Part shown: positions 1-8,460 of the stretch, one piece after another
Layout: each line of letters begins with the position of its first letter
Position numbering within the stretch: position 1 is the first letter of the stretch
Translations under genes and position numbers: made by a program
Source: CAYONP01 sp964405335
GTDB lineage: Bacteria > Armatimonadota > UBA10988
Direction: 5' to 3'
NCBI GenBank assembly: GCA_964405335.1
Contig: CAYONP010000064.1
Span: 1-35,147 of the forward strand
Length of the DNA: 35,147 nt
Notes under the pieces: generated by a model
What the model saw: the letters and a program-made list of their open reading frames with translations, nothing else
The model's database searches: none
What the model was told of the DNA's origin: nothing

Positions 1-1
1 A

Positions 2-55
2 CGCAGCCTGTTCCGCCCGTTGATCGGTCTGCCGGCGGAGCTGCCGACGCAGTGA
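2..55 (+). CDS. C-terminal tail of an upstream gene (partial)
   Basis: An open frame enters from the left edge and stops at TGA 53-55. It encodes only RSLFRPLIGLPAELPTQ. The composition is acceptable for coding sequence, and the next gene lies 126 nt downstream on the same strand. The fragment is too short to identify a family. Confidence 0.3.
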   Translation, partial: RSLFRPLIGLPAELPTQ

Positions 56-120
56 GCGTCCGTAACCTTTGTGACCCCCCAGTTCATCATTGAAACTTAA
101 CATGTTCGTTACACTATCGG

Positions 121-151
121 TCGGCTGGGCTCGCCGCGGCTGGGATACAAT
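121..151 (+). promoter_or_regulatory. Possible sigma-70-type promoter for the first operon
   Basis: A TACAAT hexamer (146-151, five of six matches to the -10 consensus) lies 30 nt ahead of the GTG start at 182. Only a weak -35 (TCGGCT, 121-126, 19-bp spacer) precedes it. The surrounding 56-181 interval is the most AT-rich stretch nearby. Confidence 0.35.
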
Positions 152-181
152 CAGAGACGGAAGGAACGGGGAGGGGGTCGC

Positions 182-1660
182 GTGCCAGAGGACCGCTCAA
201 TCCGCCGGTTGGCCGACGTGGCCAGGCTGCTGGTCGCCGCCGTGTTCCTGGTCGCCGCGATCGGTAAGCTCTTGCGGCCCGCTGCAGCGGCCGTCGAACT
301 CGAGCACTTGCTGCACATCCCGCCACCGGTAGCACTCTTCGCCGGGCTCGCGCTGATAGTCCTCGAGCTGGCGGCGGCAATGCTGCTGCTCCGTCGCGAG
401 ACCACGGGTCTGGGTGCTTCTCTTGGGGCAGTGCTCGCCTTTGGGTTCCTGGCCAATGCCCTCGGCAAGGACCTGGCGAGCGCGAGCCCGTGCCACTGCT
501 TCGGAGCCTTCGGCGGATTGACGCCGATCGAGGACCTGCGCCTCAGCCTTGGGCTGCTGGTGCCGTGTCTGGGTTTGTGCTGGTATGACGAGGGTGCTGC
601 ACGCGGGCGCTCAGCCGCTTGGCCGGAACTGACGCGACGGGCACGTGTGGTCCAGTTGCTTGCGCTCGCCGTCGTCGTTGCGATGGCCGGGGTCGCTTGG
701 GCGGCCGCACGCCCTGGCTCGGCGGCGCGTCGGGTGGTGAATCCCGCGGTTCCCATCATCCGCTGCGGAGAGACTCTGCCGGGATGGCAGTTGTCCGATT
801 TGAGCGGTCGCGCCATTGACCCCACCGACCCGCAGGGGTGCCCGACGTTGCTGCTCTTCGTCTCCGATGGCTGTCAGCCGTGCGAGCGACTGCTGGCAGG
901 GCTGCCGCCCGTGCGACCGCTCCAACGACTGCGGATGGTCTTGGCCGTGGCGACAGCTTCCGGCGACAGCGCCACGCCAGCCGTGGCAGGGTCCGTCGCA
1001 CAGCGGGCAGGCTTCACCGGCGTCGTTGCCGGTGCCGGCGCGGCGGAACTGCAGGCGTCGGTGTTCGGCAGCCCGCTCGTCTGGCCATCGGCAGTCCTGT
1101 TGGACGCCGAAGGGCGGGTGGCCGCGGCACCGGCCGCGGCCAGCCTGCCGCCCGAGGCGGTGCTGCGCAGCATCCGGGCGGCGCTCGCCGACCAGCCGTA
1201 CGGTGCCGAAGGACCAGACATCCTGGTCGGCCTGGGTCGCCGGCCGCCGGAGGTGACGGTGGCCGACGCCGGTGGGGCGATGGTGCCGCTGGCGTCGTTG
1301 GTCAGCGGGCAGCGGACCATTCTGGCTGTGGTCGACCCGGACTGCGGGACATGCCAACTGCTGCTCGATCGGCTGGCGCAGCACGCCGCCGAGCTGGCCG
1401 ATGTCGCGGTGGTCCTGGTCACGGGCGACCGTGGATGGACCGCCGCTGTGCGCGAACAAGCCGTCGCGCTTCAGCGCTGTCGGGTCGTGGTCTGCGGCCG
1501 TCGTGAGCTCCAGCACCACGGCCTGGGGCTGACCGACTCCGTGGCGTTCGTTGATGGACGCACGGTCCAGGTGGCCCGCGGCGGGGAGCCGTTCGCGGTG
1601 GACCACCTGTTGTCCACGATGCTGCGAGGCGAAGGGCCTCGTGAGGAGGTGACGGAATGA
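182..1660 (+). CDS. MauE/DoxX-like membrane protein fused to two thioredoxin-like domains
   Basis: The 492-aa protein starts at GTG 182, behind a GGGAGGGGG ribosome-binding site (168-176). Residues 10-140 form about four hydrophobic helices with a PCHCFG motif (C104, C106), as in MauE, the membrane protein needed for disulfide formation in the methylamine dehydrogenase light chain. A further transmembrane helix (about 155-175) leads into two thioredoxin-like domains, one with CQPC (C231/C234) and one with CGTC (C388/C391). Known of the family: MauE works with the thioredoxin-like MauD. Inferred here: a single-chain MauE-MauD-MauD-like machine passing oxidising or isomerising power to an exported substrate. 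The obvious substrate is the cysteine-rich lipoprotein encoded next, whose ATG overlaps this stop codon. No MauA or MauB homologue is recognised. Domain calls come from reading motifs. Confidence 0.85.
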   Translation: MPEDRSIRRLADVARLLVAAVFLVAAIGKLLRPAAAAVELEHLLHIPPPVALFAGLALIVLELAAAMLLLRRETTGLGASLGAVLAFGFLANALGKDLASASPCHCFGAFGGLTPIEDLRLSLGLLVPCLGLCWYDEGAARGRSAAWPELTRRARVVQLLALAVVVAMAGVAWAAARPGSAARRVVNPAVPIIRCGETLPGWQLSDLSGRAIDPTDPQGCPTLLLFVSDGCQPCERLLAGLPPVRPLQRLRMVLAVATASGDSATPAVAGSVAQRAGFTGVVAGAGAAELQASVFGSPLVWPSAVLLDAEGRVAAAPAAASLPPEAVLRSIRAALADQPYGAEGPDILVGLGRRPPEVTVADAGGAMVPLASLVSGQRTILAVVDPDCGTCQLLLDRLAQHAAELADVAVVLVTGDRGWTAAVREQAVALQRCRVVVCGRRELQHHGLGLTDSVAFVDGRTVQVARGGEPFAVDHLLSTMLRGEGPREEVTE

Positions 1661-2085
1661 GAAGGTCGGCCAAGCAATGCGCCCTGCTGGCCGGTTTCGT
1701 GGGCCTGGGAGTGGCCCTCGGCGGCTGCAGCCACAGCCAGTTCAATCCAGCGCAGTGCATCATCGCGCAAGGGCCGGAGTCGATCACGGCATGCCCCTGC
1801 ACGTTTCCCGACCCCGACCCGCCCTACTGGGGCGACGCCGTTGCGCTCGGTCCATTCTGCTTCCAGTGCGCGGATGATCCCTGCGTACCGGCACAGAACG
1901 AGGTCAGGGACTACATCGTGAGCGGCCTGAAGGCGACGCTCTATTGCGACTGCGGAGGGGTCGACCCGACGGAGTACGTCGTGTGCTACAACTGGGATTG
2001 GTCTCCTTCATCGTGCTGTGACGAAGAACCGCAGTACGGCGAGGGCATCCCGTCCGAGTGCCAGTACACCTACACTGGTCCGTAG
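1657..2085 (+). CDS. Cysteine-rich lipoprotein, 12 cysteines besides the lipid-anchor Cys
   Basis: The 142-aa protein starts at ATG 1657, overlapping the upstream TGA in an ATGA, with a near-perfect GAGGAGGT site (1643-1650). A signal peptide ends in the lipobox LGGC, with C24 as the lipid anchor. The mature part holds 12 further cysteines, several in CxC or CC pairs (CPC, CDC, SCCDE), and a Trp/Tyr-rich YNWDWSP stretch. No family is recognised. The size and even cysteine count resemble the methylamine dehydrogenase light chain, which has six disulfides, but I see no sequence homology to it. Coupling to the MauE-thioredoxin gene makes it the likely client of that disulfide machine. It is probably anchored in the outer or inner membrane facing the periplasm. 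Confidence 0.8.
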   Translation: MRRSAKQCALLAGFVGLGVALGGCSHSQFNPAQCIIAQGPESITACPCTFPDPDPPYWGDAVALGPFCFQCADDPCVPAQNEVRDYIVSGLKATLYCDCGGVDPTEYVVCYNWDWSPSSCCDEEPQYGEGIPSECQYTYTGP

Positions 2086-2125
2086 CCACGACGCGCCGGT
2101 CAGGCCAGACCCTGGGGAGGAGAAC

Positions 2126-2764
2126 ATGGCGGCCATGGCCTCTAGTCGTGGGGCGAGGTGCGCGGACCGCTCGCGAAGCCGCGGGTCGGGCTTCACTTTG
2201 GTCGAGTTGCTGGTCGTCCTCGGCATCATCGGCTTGCTGGCCTCGCTGGTCTTCCCGGCGTTCAGTCGCGCGAGAGAGAAGGCCCGGCAGGCCGTCTGCC
2301 GGGCCAATCTCCGGCAGTTCGGCCTGGCCATGGGCTCCTATCTTCAAGACTACGAACTGCCGCCATGGTGGCTCGACGACCTAACGCCCAACTATGTGCC
2401 GTCGACCGCGATCTACTACTGCCCCTCAGACCCGGAGCCGAACGGCTGGTACCGCACATGCTACTTCGACAGCCATCACATGACGCGCGAGAAGCCGTGG
2501 GAGTGGAGCCAGTCCTATGGCATGTTCCATCTCCTCACGCACAGGAAGAAGTCCTGGCGCTACGCTCAGCGGCTCCCGAACGCCGGCTGGTTGGCCTGTG
2601 TGGTCCACGGCGAGCCCAACTGGCTTCCCGGCAGACACGATCTGTACCGCGGCCTGACCCTGCGCCTGCGGTTCGATGGCAGCGTCAAGGCGGTGACCAT
2701 CGATGAGCCCTATGGGCACATGAACTACTGGAAGGTGCTGACCGATGAGGAAAAGCCGCCCTGA
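2126..2764 (+). CDS. Pseudopilin / type II secretion-like protein with prepilin N-terminus
   Basis: The chosen start is ATG 2126, behind GGGGAGGAG (2114-2122); ATG 2135 is an in-frame alternative. The 212-aa product has a basic leader ending in G22, then FTLVELLVV with Glu at +5 (E27). This is a classic prepilin-peptidase site followed by a hydrophobic helix. The following FPAFSRAREKARQ and N-L-R-Q-x-G stretch is typical of the abundant pseudopilins of Armatimonadota and Planctomycetota. The C-terminal domain contains YYCPSDP and several Trp residues. It lies 40 nt after the cysteine-rich lipoprotein and overlaps the next gene by 20 nt, so it belongs to the same operon. No other secretion genes are present, so it is probably a minor surface fibre or pseudopilus subunit. 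Confidence 0.9.
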   Translation: MAAMASSRGARCADRSRSRGSGFTLVELLVVLGIIGLLASLVFPAFSRAREKARQAVCRANLRQFGLAMGSYLQDYELPPWWLDDLTPNYVPSTAIYYCPSDPEPNGWYRTCYFDSHHMTREKPWEWSQSYGMFHLLTHRKKSWRYAQRLPNAGWLACVVHGEPNWLPGRHDLYRGLTLRLRFDGSVKAVTIDEPYGHMNYWKVLTDEEKPP

Positions 2765-3179
2765 TAGGCGCAGCGCCAAGCCCGGCGAATCGTTCCGCGC
2801 GCACCTTCGCCGAGTCCTGCTCGGGGCAATCATCGGCGCCCTGGTAGGCATCCCGATTGCCTGCCTGTCCCGAGCCGTGTTCATGATCGCAATCCAGAAA
2901 CCTACCTGGACGTTGTGGAACACACTTGTCATGGGCTCGTCGTTCGGCATCCAGGCCGGCGTGCTCGTCGGCGGCCTGGTGGCCTGGCGCCGCTGGCCCT
3001 GGCCCGTCGGCGCGCTCTGCGGCGCGCTCATCGCGGGCGCGTGGACAGTCCTGCCAACCAACCTGCTGCATCGCGGTGAGATCTACCTGCCCGGGTTGCT
3101 ATCGCGTGCTTCGGTCGGCTTTGTCGTCGGGGCCCTGACCATGCCCCTGCTGAACCGAGCACTTCGCGGGATGGACTAG
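2745..3179 (+). CDS. Small integral membrane protein
   Basis: The 144-aa protein starts at ATG 2745 inside the 3' end of the pseudopilin gene (20-nt overlap), implying translational coupling. A basic N-terminus (MRKSRPDRR) is followed by about four hydrophobic segments (residues 22-45, 58-82, 88-104, 118-136) rich in Gly and Ala. No family is recognised. As the last gene of the operon, it could assist export or assembly of the pseudopilin or the lipoprotein, but this is inferred from position only. Confidence 0.75.
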   Translation: MRKSRPDRRSAKPGESFRAHLRRVLLGAIIGALVGIPIACLSRAVFMIAIQKPTWTLWNTLVMGSSFGIQAGVLVGGLVAWRRWPWPVGALCGALIAGAWTVLPTNLLHRGEIYLPGLLSRASVGFVVGALTMPLLNRALRGMD

Positions 3180-3404
3180 CCATCGGACCACCCAGCCGCC
3201 CCTCGCCGGTGCATGCGCCGGCCGGCCAATCCTGTTGCCCCGAGCCCCGCTGACGTCTCCGCGAGCAGGCCGTGCTCGCCTTCGCCCCCTACCCAAGTCG
3301 ATACCGACCAAACCGCTGAATCGACGCCCGAGTCACATCATCGCAACATCTGTGCACCAACATGCCTGCGGGTGGCAACCTGGGGGCGCGGGTGGGAGCG
3401 TCCC

Positions 3405-5213
3405 ATGCGGCCTCGCGCGACGTGCCGCCGTACCCTCATCCTTGCCCTCGGCGCGCTGCTGCCGCTGGTCGGTTGCGGCAGCGGCGACAAGCAGGCAGTG
3501 CCCGACGAACGCGGGCAGGTGACCCCCGGCACCGGGCCGGTCGAGACGGTTTCCCAGGCCGCCGACCGCGCGCTGGTGCAGCAGCTGGGCTATCCCGCCG
3601 AGCTGGCCGAGCGCGCCGGCGAGCTGGAGGCCGGCTCGCGCGCCTTGGACGGCGAACATGGCGCACTGGTCGAGGGCGGCGACGAGAACGGGCCGTTCGC
3701 CGACGTTTACCTCGTGCCGCCGCTGATCCAGCGCCGCGGCACCGTGATCGAATCGGCCGAGGAGCCGGGCATCTCGATCACCCTCGACCGGCCGCACATC
3801 GTCTTCTGGCTCGATCACTCGCCACTGGCCGAGCAGGGGCACTTCTGCGAAGTGGTCGCCGTGCGCCTGACCGACGGCCGGATCACCACCCTGCGCATGG
3901 CCGCCGACCCGCGCGTCGCCGGCGCGCGGCCGCTCGAGTTCGACTCGGACAAGGCGGCCTGGCGGCTCTACCGTCACCGCTTCATCGCCGAGACGTTCCG
4001 CGACTGGGACGAGCACGGGCCCACCCCGCCGGCCGGCCGGAGCCGCGGCCACAGCGGCGACATCGAAGAAGGCCGCACGGTGCGCTGCGTCTTTGTCGGC
4101 TGCAACACCGAGAAGTTCATCGCCCCGAACGCCGAGTCGGCGCTCGGCTTCTTCCGCAACGGCATCGGCGTCGCCGAAGCCGACGTGCGGCTGATCCTCG
4201 ACCAGCAGTTCGCCCGGCTCACCGTCCCCCGGTTCACCAACGAGCTGTTGGCCAACACCGCCGATCTCGACGACTGCGACATGCTCGTCCTGGTGCTCAG
4301 CGGCCACGGCCACCGCGGCTATGCCGCCATCGGCGGCGAGGTGCTCGACTACGATGTGCTGGCCAAGATCCTCGAGCTGCAGCCAGCCGGGCGCGTGATT
4401 GTCATGTTCGGCCAATGCCACAGCGGCACGGCGCCGGTCTTCTTCACCCTCGAGGTCGAGGACGGCCGCAAGCGCTATGTGCTGAAAACCAGCACCTCGA
4501 GCGCCAATCCCTCGTGGAACATGAGCCGCGGCAATGCCAGCCTGGTGCTGCTCTATGACCGCGTCGCCGCGCGGCTGGCCGAGGACCGGTCCGACGGCGT
4601 GCTGCGGCTGGCCGAGATCGAGCGCGCGTTCATCGACATCCACCTCGGCTCGGATGAGATCAACCGCTTCTGGCTCGAGGACTACCGCTCGCGCCGGACC
4701 CTGGCCGACCGGCTCGGCGACGCCACCTTCGGCCGCATCTTCGGCACCATCGAAGACGACTTCCTGGTCGACGACGGCGAGAACAGCGACGACGACTTCC
4801 GGCCGACCGGCCAGCCGGTCACCCGCGTGTTCGACCAGCGACCGCCCCAGGACGACTGCGACCTGCCCGACGACGGCGGCGGGGGCGGCGACGACGGCAT
4901 CACCGACGAGGTCGAGCCGAACGATGACTGTCCAACGGGCACGCCGATGGGCGACAACCTCAAGGCCGCCGGCGTCTCGGCGCCGCCCGGCGACCAGGAC
5001 CACTTTCGCAAGGTCCTTGCGCCGGGCGCCTACGCCGTGCTCATCGACCCGGCCTTCGGCATCTTCGTCAGCGTGCCGGGCGGCGGCACCCTGACCGGCT
5101 TCGGCAGCCTGACCTTCACGGTCCCGGCCACCGCGGAGGTCTGCATCGGCGTGTTCAGCGCCGCGCCCGAGTTGCCCTACATCTTGGAGATCGTCCCATA
5201 CCACACGCGTCGG
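3405..5213 (+). CDS. Caspase-like (clan CD) lipoprotein with C-terminal PPC-type domain; 3' end undefined
   Basis: The start is ATG 3405 with GGGAG at 3394-3398. A lipoprotein signal ends LVGCGSG. The central domain carries the clan CD dyad: SGHGH (H301) after a hydrophobic strand (MLVLVL), and GQCHSG (C338) after VIVMF, as in caspase and metacaspase folds. An Asp-rich linker (about residues 455-510) leads to a PPC-like beta domain (VEPNDDC...GDQDHF...YAVLI) ending near YILEIVPY at about 5201. No stop follows in this frame: it stays open, antisense through the CBM9-like gene, and joins the frame of the gene at 6318. I give the end as the point of convergence. In the +1 frame a TGA lies at 5239-5241, so a one-base indel could explain the missing stop. 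Likely role: periplasmic Arg/Lys/Asp-type peptidase; specificity unknown. Confidence 0.75.
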
Positions 5214-6218
5214 TCACTCGACGCTTTTGCGCGCGTCGTGACGTTTTCCCCGCCGCCGGCCGGCGGGCGTGCCGGCGGCGGCCTGCCAGCCGTCGGCGGT
5301 TCGGCGCAGCTCCACCGCGCCGTCGAAACCGAGCGCCGCCAGGTCGCCGCACCAGTCGCCCTGCTCGGCCTGCCAGCGGCGCTGGGCGTAGTAGACCCGG
5401 TGCAGCAGCTCCCGCGCTGGCGCCGTATCATCGGGCCGGAACGGAGTCTCGGCCGACTGTTCGAACTGCACGTACCCCCACCGCTCCGGGCGATGCATGT
5501 CAATCACGCCCTGCGGCGACCAGACCCAGTTGTGCTCGGGCCGGCCGGCGACCTTCCGGTAGACCCCGTCGATCACCTCGACATCCCACTCGACGCGGGA
5601 GAAGTTGATCCGCCACTGGTCACCCGGCCGCGGCGGCGCGGGGCAGGCGGCATACTCGCCCAGCACCGGCCAGGGGAAGGCCAGCTCGAGCGACCAGCCG
5701 CGGTCGACGTCGCGCGGGTCGTTGATCGTCCCGTCGACCCAGACGGCCGCGCGCAGCCCTGGGATCTCCCACCCATCGATCGCGCTGCCGCCGTCCTTGT
5801 AGGGCTTGGGCAGGCGCAGGTCCCACGTCGTACCGAGGGCGTTGATCTCGAACTCGTAGTATTCGTGGCTGTCGCCGTCGGGATCGATGAAGACCTCGAT
5901 GTCGTTGTCCTGGAAGATGATCGAGTCGTGTTCGGTCAGGGTCGCCCAGACGTGCGGCTCTTCGAGTTCGGCGGCGAGGTAGAGGAAGTCGTCGTCCCAC
6001 AGCATCTTGACCCGCGTGCGCCAGGCCGGCCGCGGCCGCGCGTCGTCCTCGATGTCGACGAACGGCGCCGACCACGGCGCGGCCTGCCAGGCCGCCTCGT
6101 CGAGCCGCCCGTCGACCACGACGGGCGCCCCCGCCCGCCCGCAGACGTAGCCGAGCGGCGGTGTCACCCGCGGCTCACTCGGCGCGGCGAGGAGGAGGGT
6201 GGTCAGGAGGTTGGTCAC
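5214..6218 (-). CDS. Exported CBM9-like carbohydrate-binding protein
   Basis: The 334-aa protein starts at GTG 6218 with GGAG about 10 nt upstream. A short signal-like N-terminus (MTNLLTTLLLAAPSEP) precedes a CBM9-type beta-sandwich: VVVDGRLDEAAWQAA, then VKMLWDDDFLYLAAELEEP, DNDIEVFIDPDGD, YEFEINALGTTWD, GWSLELAFPW and WRINFSRVEW. These are the consecutive strands of the stand-alone CBM9-like proteins common in polysaccharide-degrading bacteria. Such proteins are thought to bind glycans and accompany degradative enzymes. The last ~20 residues (GRRRGKRHDARKSVE) are basic and lie across a GC palindrome, so the true C-terminus may differ. The gene is convergent with the caspase-like gene and divergent from the one at 6318. 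Confidence 0.85.
   Translation of the reverse strand: MTNLLTTLLLAAPSEPRVTPPLGYVCGRAGAPVVVDGRLDEAAWQAAPWSAPFVDIEDDARPRPAWRTRVKMLWDDDFLYLAAELEEPHVWATLTEHDSIIFQDNDIEVFIDPDGDSHEYYEFEINALGTTWDLRLPKPYKDGGSAIDGWEIPGLRAAVWVDGTINDPRDVDRGWSLELAFPWPVLGEYAACPAPPRPGDQWRINFSRVEWDVEVIDGVYRKVAGRPEHNWVWSPQGVIDMHRPERWGYVQFEQSAETPFRPDDTAPARELLHRVYYAQRRWQAEQGDWCGDLAALGFDGAVELRRTADGWQAAAGTPAGRRRGKRHDARKSVE
5250..5281. repeat. Perfect 11-bp GC inverted repeat at a convergent gene end
   Basis: CCGCCGCCGGC (5250-5260) and GCCGGCGGCGG (5271-5281) form a perfect stem with a 10-nt loop. It lies inside the annotated 3' end of the CBM9-like gene and just past the caspase-like PPC domain. It could act as a bidirectional terminator, but neither side has a T-tract. 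Confidence 0.45.
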
Positions 6219-6237
6219 GTGGCGGGCTCCAACGCCG

Positions 6238-6267
6238 ATTGCAGCACGGTAGAGGGGGTCTGGTCAA
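6238..6267 (-). promoter_or_regulatory. Promoter for the CBM9-like gene
   Basis: On the minus strand, TTGACC (6262-6267) and TGCAAT (6238-6243) are separated by 18 bp. The -10 ends 20 nt ahead of the GTG start at 6218. The -35 matches at five of six positions. Confidence 0.45.
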
Positions 6268-6317
6268 GCTGGAACCGGCGGCGGCGGCGGCGAGTCCTCG
6301 GCAGAGAGGGGGACGCC

Positions 6318-8261
6318 ATGCGTGGTCTGCTGCTCCCGCTGATGTGCCTACTACCGGCCGGCGCGGCCGAGTGGCGTGATGAGCTGATTGCGCTGGCAGA
6401 GTGGCGACCCGAGGACGCTCGTCTCGACCTCGCCACTCTCGCTGCCGATCCCGGAAGCTGGCTCGCCGCGGCGGCCAGCGCCGCCCTGCTCGGGCTCAAC
6501 GAGCGGCTCACGGGCGGCCGGCACGCCGAGCCGTTCGAGCGCTGCCCGGAGCCGACCGACCCGCGCCTGAACCGGCTTCGCGACGGCCTGCCCTACGCCG
6601 AGCTCGCCTGGGCGGTGGCCGCCGAGCAGGCGGGCGACGCGGCCGAGGCTTGGCGCTGGTGGTCCCAACTGGGCCGGCGGTTCGACCCAGCGGCGCGAGG
6701 CGAGACGGCCTGGTGGGCGGCGGTGGGCGCGCTGCGGCGCATCGAACTCGCGCCGTCGATCGAGTCGCGCGTGGCGGCGATGACCGACCTCGTTGGCTGG
6801 AGCGCCAATCCGGCACCGCGCTGGGCGCGCATCCGCCGGGCGCTCGCCACCGAGGGGTTCTACACCAGTCCGGCCAGCGCGGCCGATCTGCTGGTTCGGG
6901 CCCTCGGCCCGGCCGAGTCGTTGGCGCTGATCGAGCAGGAGCGCGCACTGCTGCGGCGCGAGCGGGCCCTCGGTCGGTCCCTGATCGCCGCGGTAGGATC
7001 GTCAGTCGACGACGTCGATCGCGCCGAGCAATTGCTGCGCGAGCTCCAATCGGACCTGGCCGCCGAGGGTAGCTTGTCGATGGTCGCACTCGTGCTAAGC
7101 AGGCGCACCGTTGCCGAGCGAGTGCGCTCAGCCACCTGGGCCCAGGTCGCGGCCGATGCCGCGCCTTCGGCGGAGCTACGCCGGGCGGCCGTGGTCCAGC
7201 TCGGGTACCTGGCCTGGTGGGACGGCGACGATGCCACGGCCGAGTCACACTGGCTGGCCAGCGGCGAAGCGCGCGGGCTGACCCACCTCCATTGCGCCGC
7301 CGGCGACTGGGAGCGTGCGCTGGAGCAGGTCCGGCGGTGGGGCCGGCTGGGCAGCTTCTGCGCCAACTGCGACGACGCCGACTGGACCCTCGGCGCCGCG
7401 CTGGAGGCACTGCTGCTGCTCAAGCTCGGCCGCGTCGACGAGCTCTCCCGGCCTGTCTCACGCGTGCCCGTCGCCTGGTCTGAGCCCGGCGGCAGCCTGC
7501 TGCTGCCGCTAGCCGATGCGCTTCATGCCGTTGGTCGCCTCGACCTGCTGATCGACGCCCTCGAGCGGCCGGTGCCACGATGGACGAAGCCCCCGAGTCG
7601 GCCTGCCCACCGGGTCGACCGCACCCGCCGGCCCGGCGTGACCGACTGGCCGCCCCCACCACCGCCGGCCGAGGGCGAGACCGACCTGGGGCAAGGGGTG
7701 TTCGAGCTGCCCGAGGGGATCGAGGAACTGGTCGGCCTGGATATGATCGCGGCGCTGGTCGTTCGTGGCTCGCCTGAAGCCATCAACGACGGCGGCGCGT
7801 TCGACACGCGGCTCTTGCGGGCGGTCGACGACGGGAGCATCGCCGACCTGCTGGCTTACCTCGACGCCGAACAGCGCCGGGGTTCCGGCAGCGGCAGCCT
7901 GCTCGGCTGGGCCATCGCTCGGCTCGACGCGGCACCGGCGGTCACCTCGCACTTGGCCGATCGGCCGCTAGAGCCTGACCTGGCCTTCGCCTTGTTGCTG
8001 CAGCCGGCTCAGGGTGTTCGAGCCTGGGCAGAAGCACGGGCGCCGGAGGGCGTGCTGCACGACGAGGCCGTCATCCTCGCCGCCAACGGACGACCCGAAC
8101 CTCGCCGGATCGCCGAACGGCTCGCCGCCTCGGACGACCGGCGCGCACAGGCGGCGGCCGAGCGGTTCTTCACCCGCCTCGCCGCGCACCGCCACGCCTC
8201 ACGACCAACCTACGCGGAGATCTTCGCCGTCTATCCGAGCCCGTTGCGGCCCGATTCGTGA
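6318..8261 (+). CDS. Exported helical-repeat (TPR-like) protein
   Basis: The 647-aa protein starts at ATG 6318, behind a GAGAGGGGG site, with signal peptide MRGLLLPLMCLLPAGAAE. The rest is Ala/Leu/Arg/Trp-rich amphipathic helices with a TPR-like rhythm (AELAWAVAAEQAGDAAEAWRWW; QLGYLAWWDGDDATAESHW; AAGDWERALEQVRRWG). A Pro-rich break (PPPPPP, about residues 450-456) separates two helical halves. No catalytic motif is recognised. The frame is open far upstream, but the start, ribosome-binding site and signal peptide argue it is a separate gene from the caspase-like one. Likely a periplasmic scaffold or binding protein; function unknown. Confidence 0.75.
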   Translation: MRGLLLPLMCLLPAGAAEWRDELIALAEWRPEDARLDLATLAADPGSWLAAAASAALLGLNERLTGGRHAEPFERCPEPTDPRLNRLRDGLPYAELAWAVAAEQAGDAAEAWRWWSQLGRRFDPAARGETAWWAAVGALRRIELAPSIESRVAAMTDLVGWSANPAPRWARIRRALATEGFYTSPASAADLLVRALGPAESLALIEQERALLRRERALGRSLIAAVGSSVDDVDRAEQLLRELQSDLAAEGSLSMVALVLSRRTVAERVRSATWAQVAADAAPSAELRRAAVVQLGYLAWWDGDDATAESHWLASGEARGLTHLHCAAGDWERALEQVRRWGRLGSFCANCDDADWTLGAALEALLLLKLGRVDELSRPVSRVPVAWSEPGGSLLLPLADALHAVGRLDLLIDALERPVPRWTKPPSRPAHRVDRTRRPGVTDWPPPPPPAEGETDLGQGVFELPEGIEELVGLDMIAALVVRGSPEAINDGGAFDTRLLRAVDDGSIADLLAYLDAEQRRGSGSGSLLGWAIARLDAAPAVTSHLADRPLEPDLAFALLLQPAQGVRAWAEARAPEGVLHDEAVILAANGRPEPRRIAERLAASDDRRAQAAAERFFTRLAAHRHASRPTYAEIFAVYPSPLRPDS

Positions 8262-8278
8262 GGCCGCGCAGCCGGTCA

Positions 8279-8315
8279 CCACGGGGACCGCGCGGCTTGG
8301 CCGGGGTCCCCGTGG
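8279..8315. repeat. Intergenic hairpin repeat, family B, copy 1
   Basis: CCACGGGGACC (8279-8289) pairs perfectly with GGTCCCCGTGG (8305-8315). The hairpin and its left flank (GCAGCCGGTCA, from 8268) recur at 11007-11054. Copy 1 sits 18 nt after the stop of the helical-repeat gene, so it may also terminate transcription. Confidence 0.75.
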
Positions 8316-8381
8316 CGCGGATCTCGCCTTGCGACCGCCCGCGGCGGGTGATGGGCGGGCACGACCTGCGCCCGACCTCCG

Positions 8382-8450
8382 GTAGGGGCAGCCCTTGTGG
8401 CTGCCCGATGCTCCGCCAACCCGCTCCCGGAGCGGGCGACCACAAGGGCC
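8382..8450. repeat. REP-like palindrome, family A, copy 1 (right end degraded)
   Basis: The element begins GTAGGGGCAGCCCTTGTGG (8382-8400) and ends with the imperfect complement GGGCGACCACAAGGG (8434-8448), around an inner CCGCTCCCGGAGCGGG hairpin. Compared with copy 2 it lacks the terminal CGCCCCTAC, which here reads CCGAAACC. It is intergenic. Confidence 0.8.
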
Positions 8451-8460
8451 GAAACCGGCG

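Noticed and set aside
1657..2085. Methylamine dehydrogenase light chain (MauA)
   Set aside because: Cysteine number and neighbour fit, but the sequence pattern does not align with MauA and no heavy-chain gene is visible.
3333..5204. Long minus-strand frame opposite the caspase-like gene
   Set aside because: It has no recognisable motifs and is low-complexity Ala/Glu/Val-rich, as expected from the complement of a high-GC gene.
3213..8261. One 1682-residue protein
   Set aside because: Its middle third is antisense to a clear CBM9-like gene, and its last third has its own ribosome-binding site, ATG and signal peptide. It is read as two genes with a lost stop.
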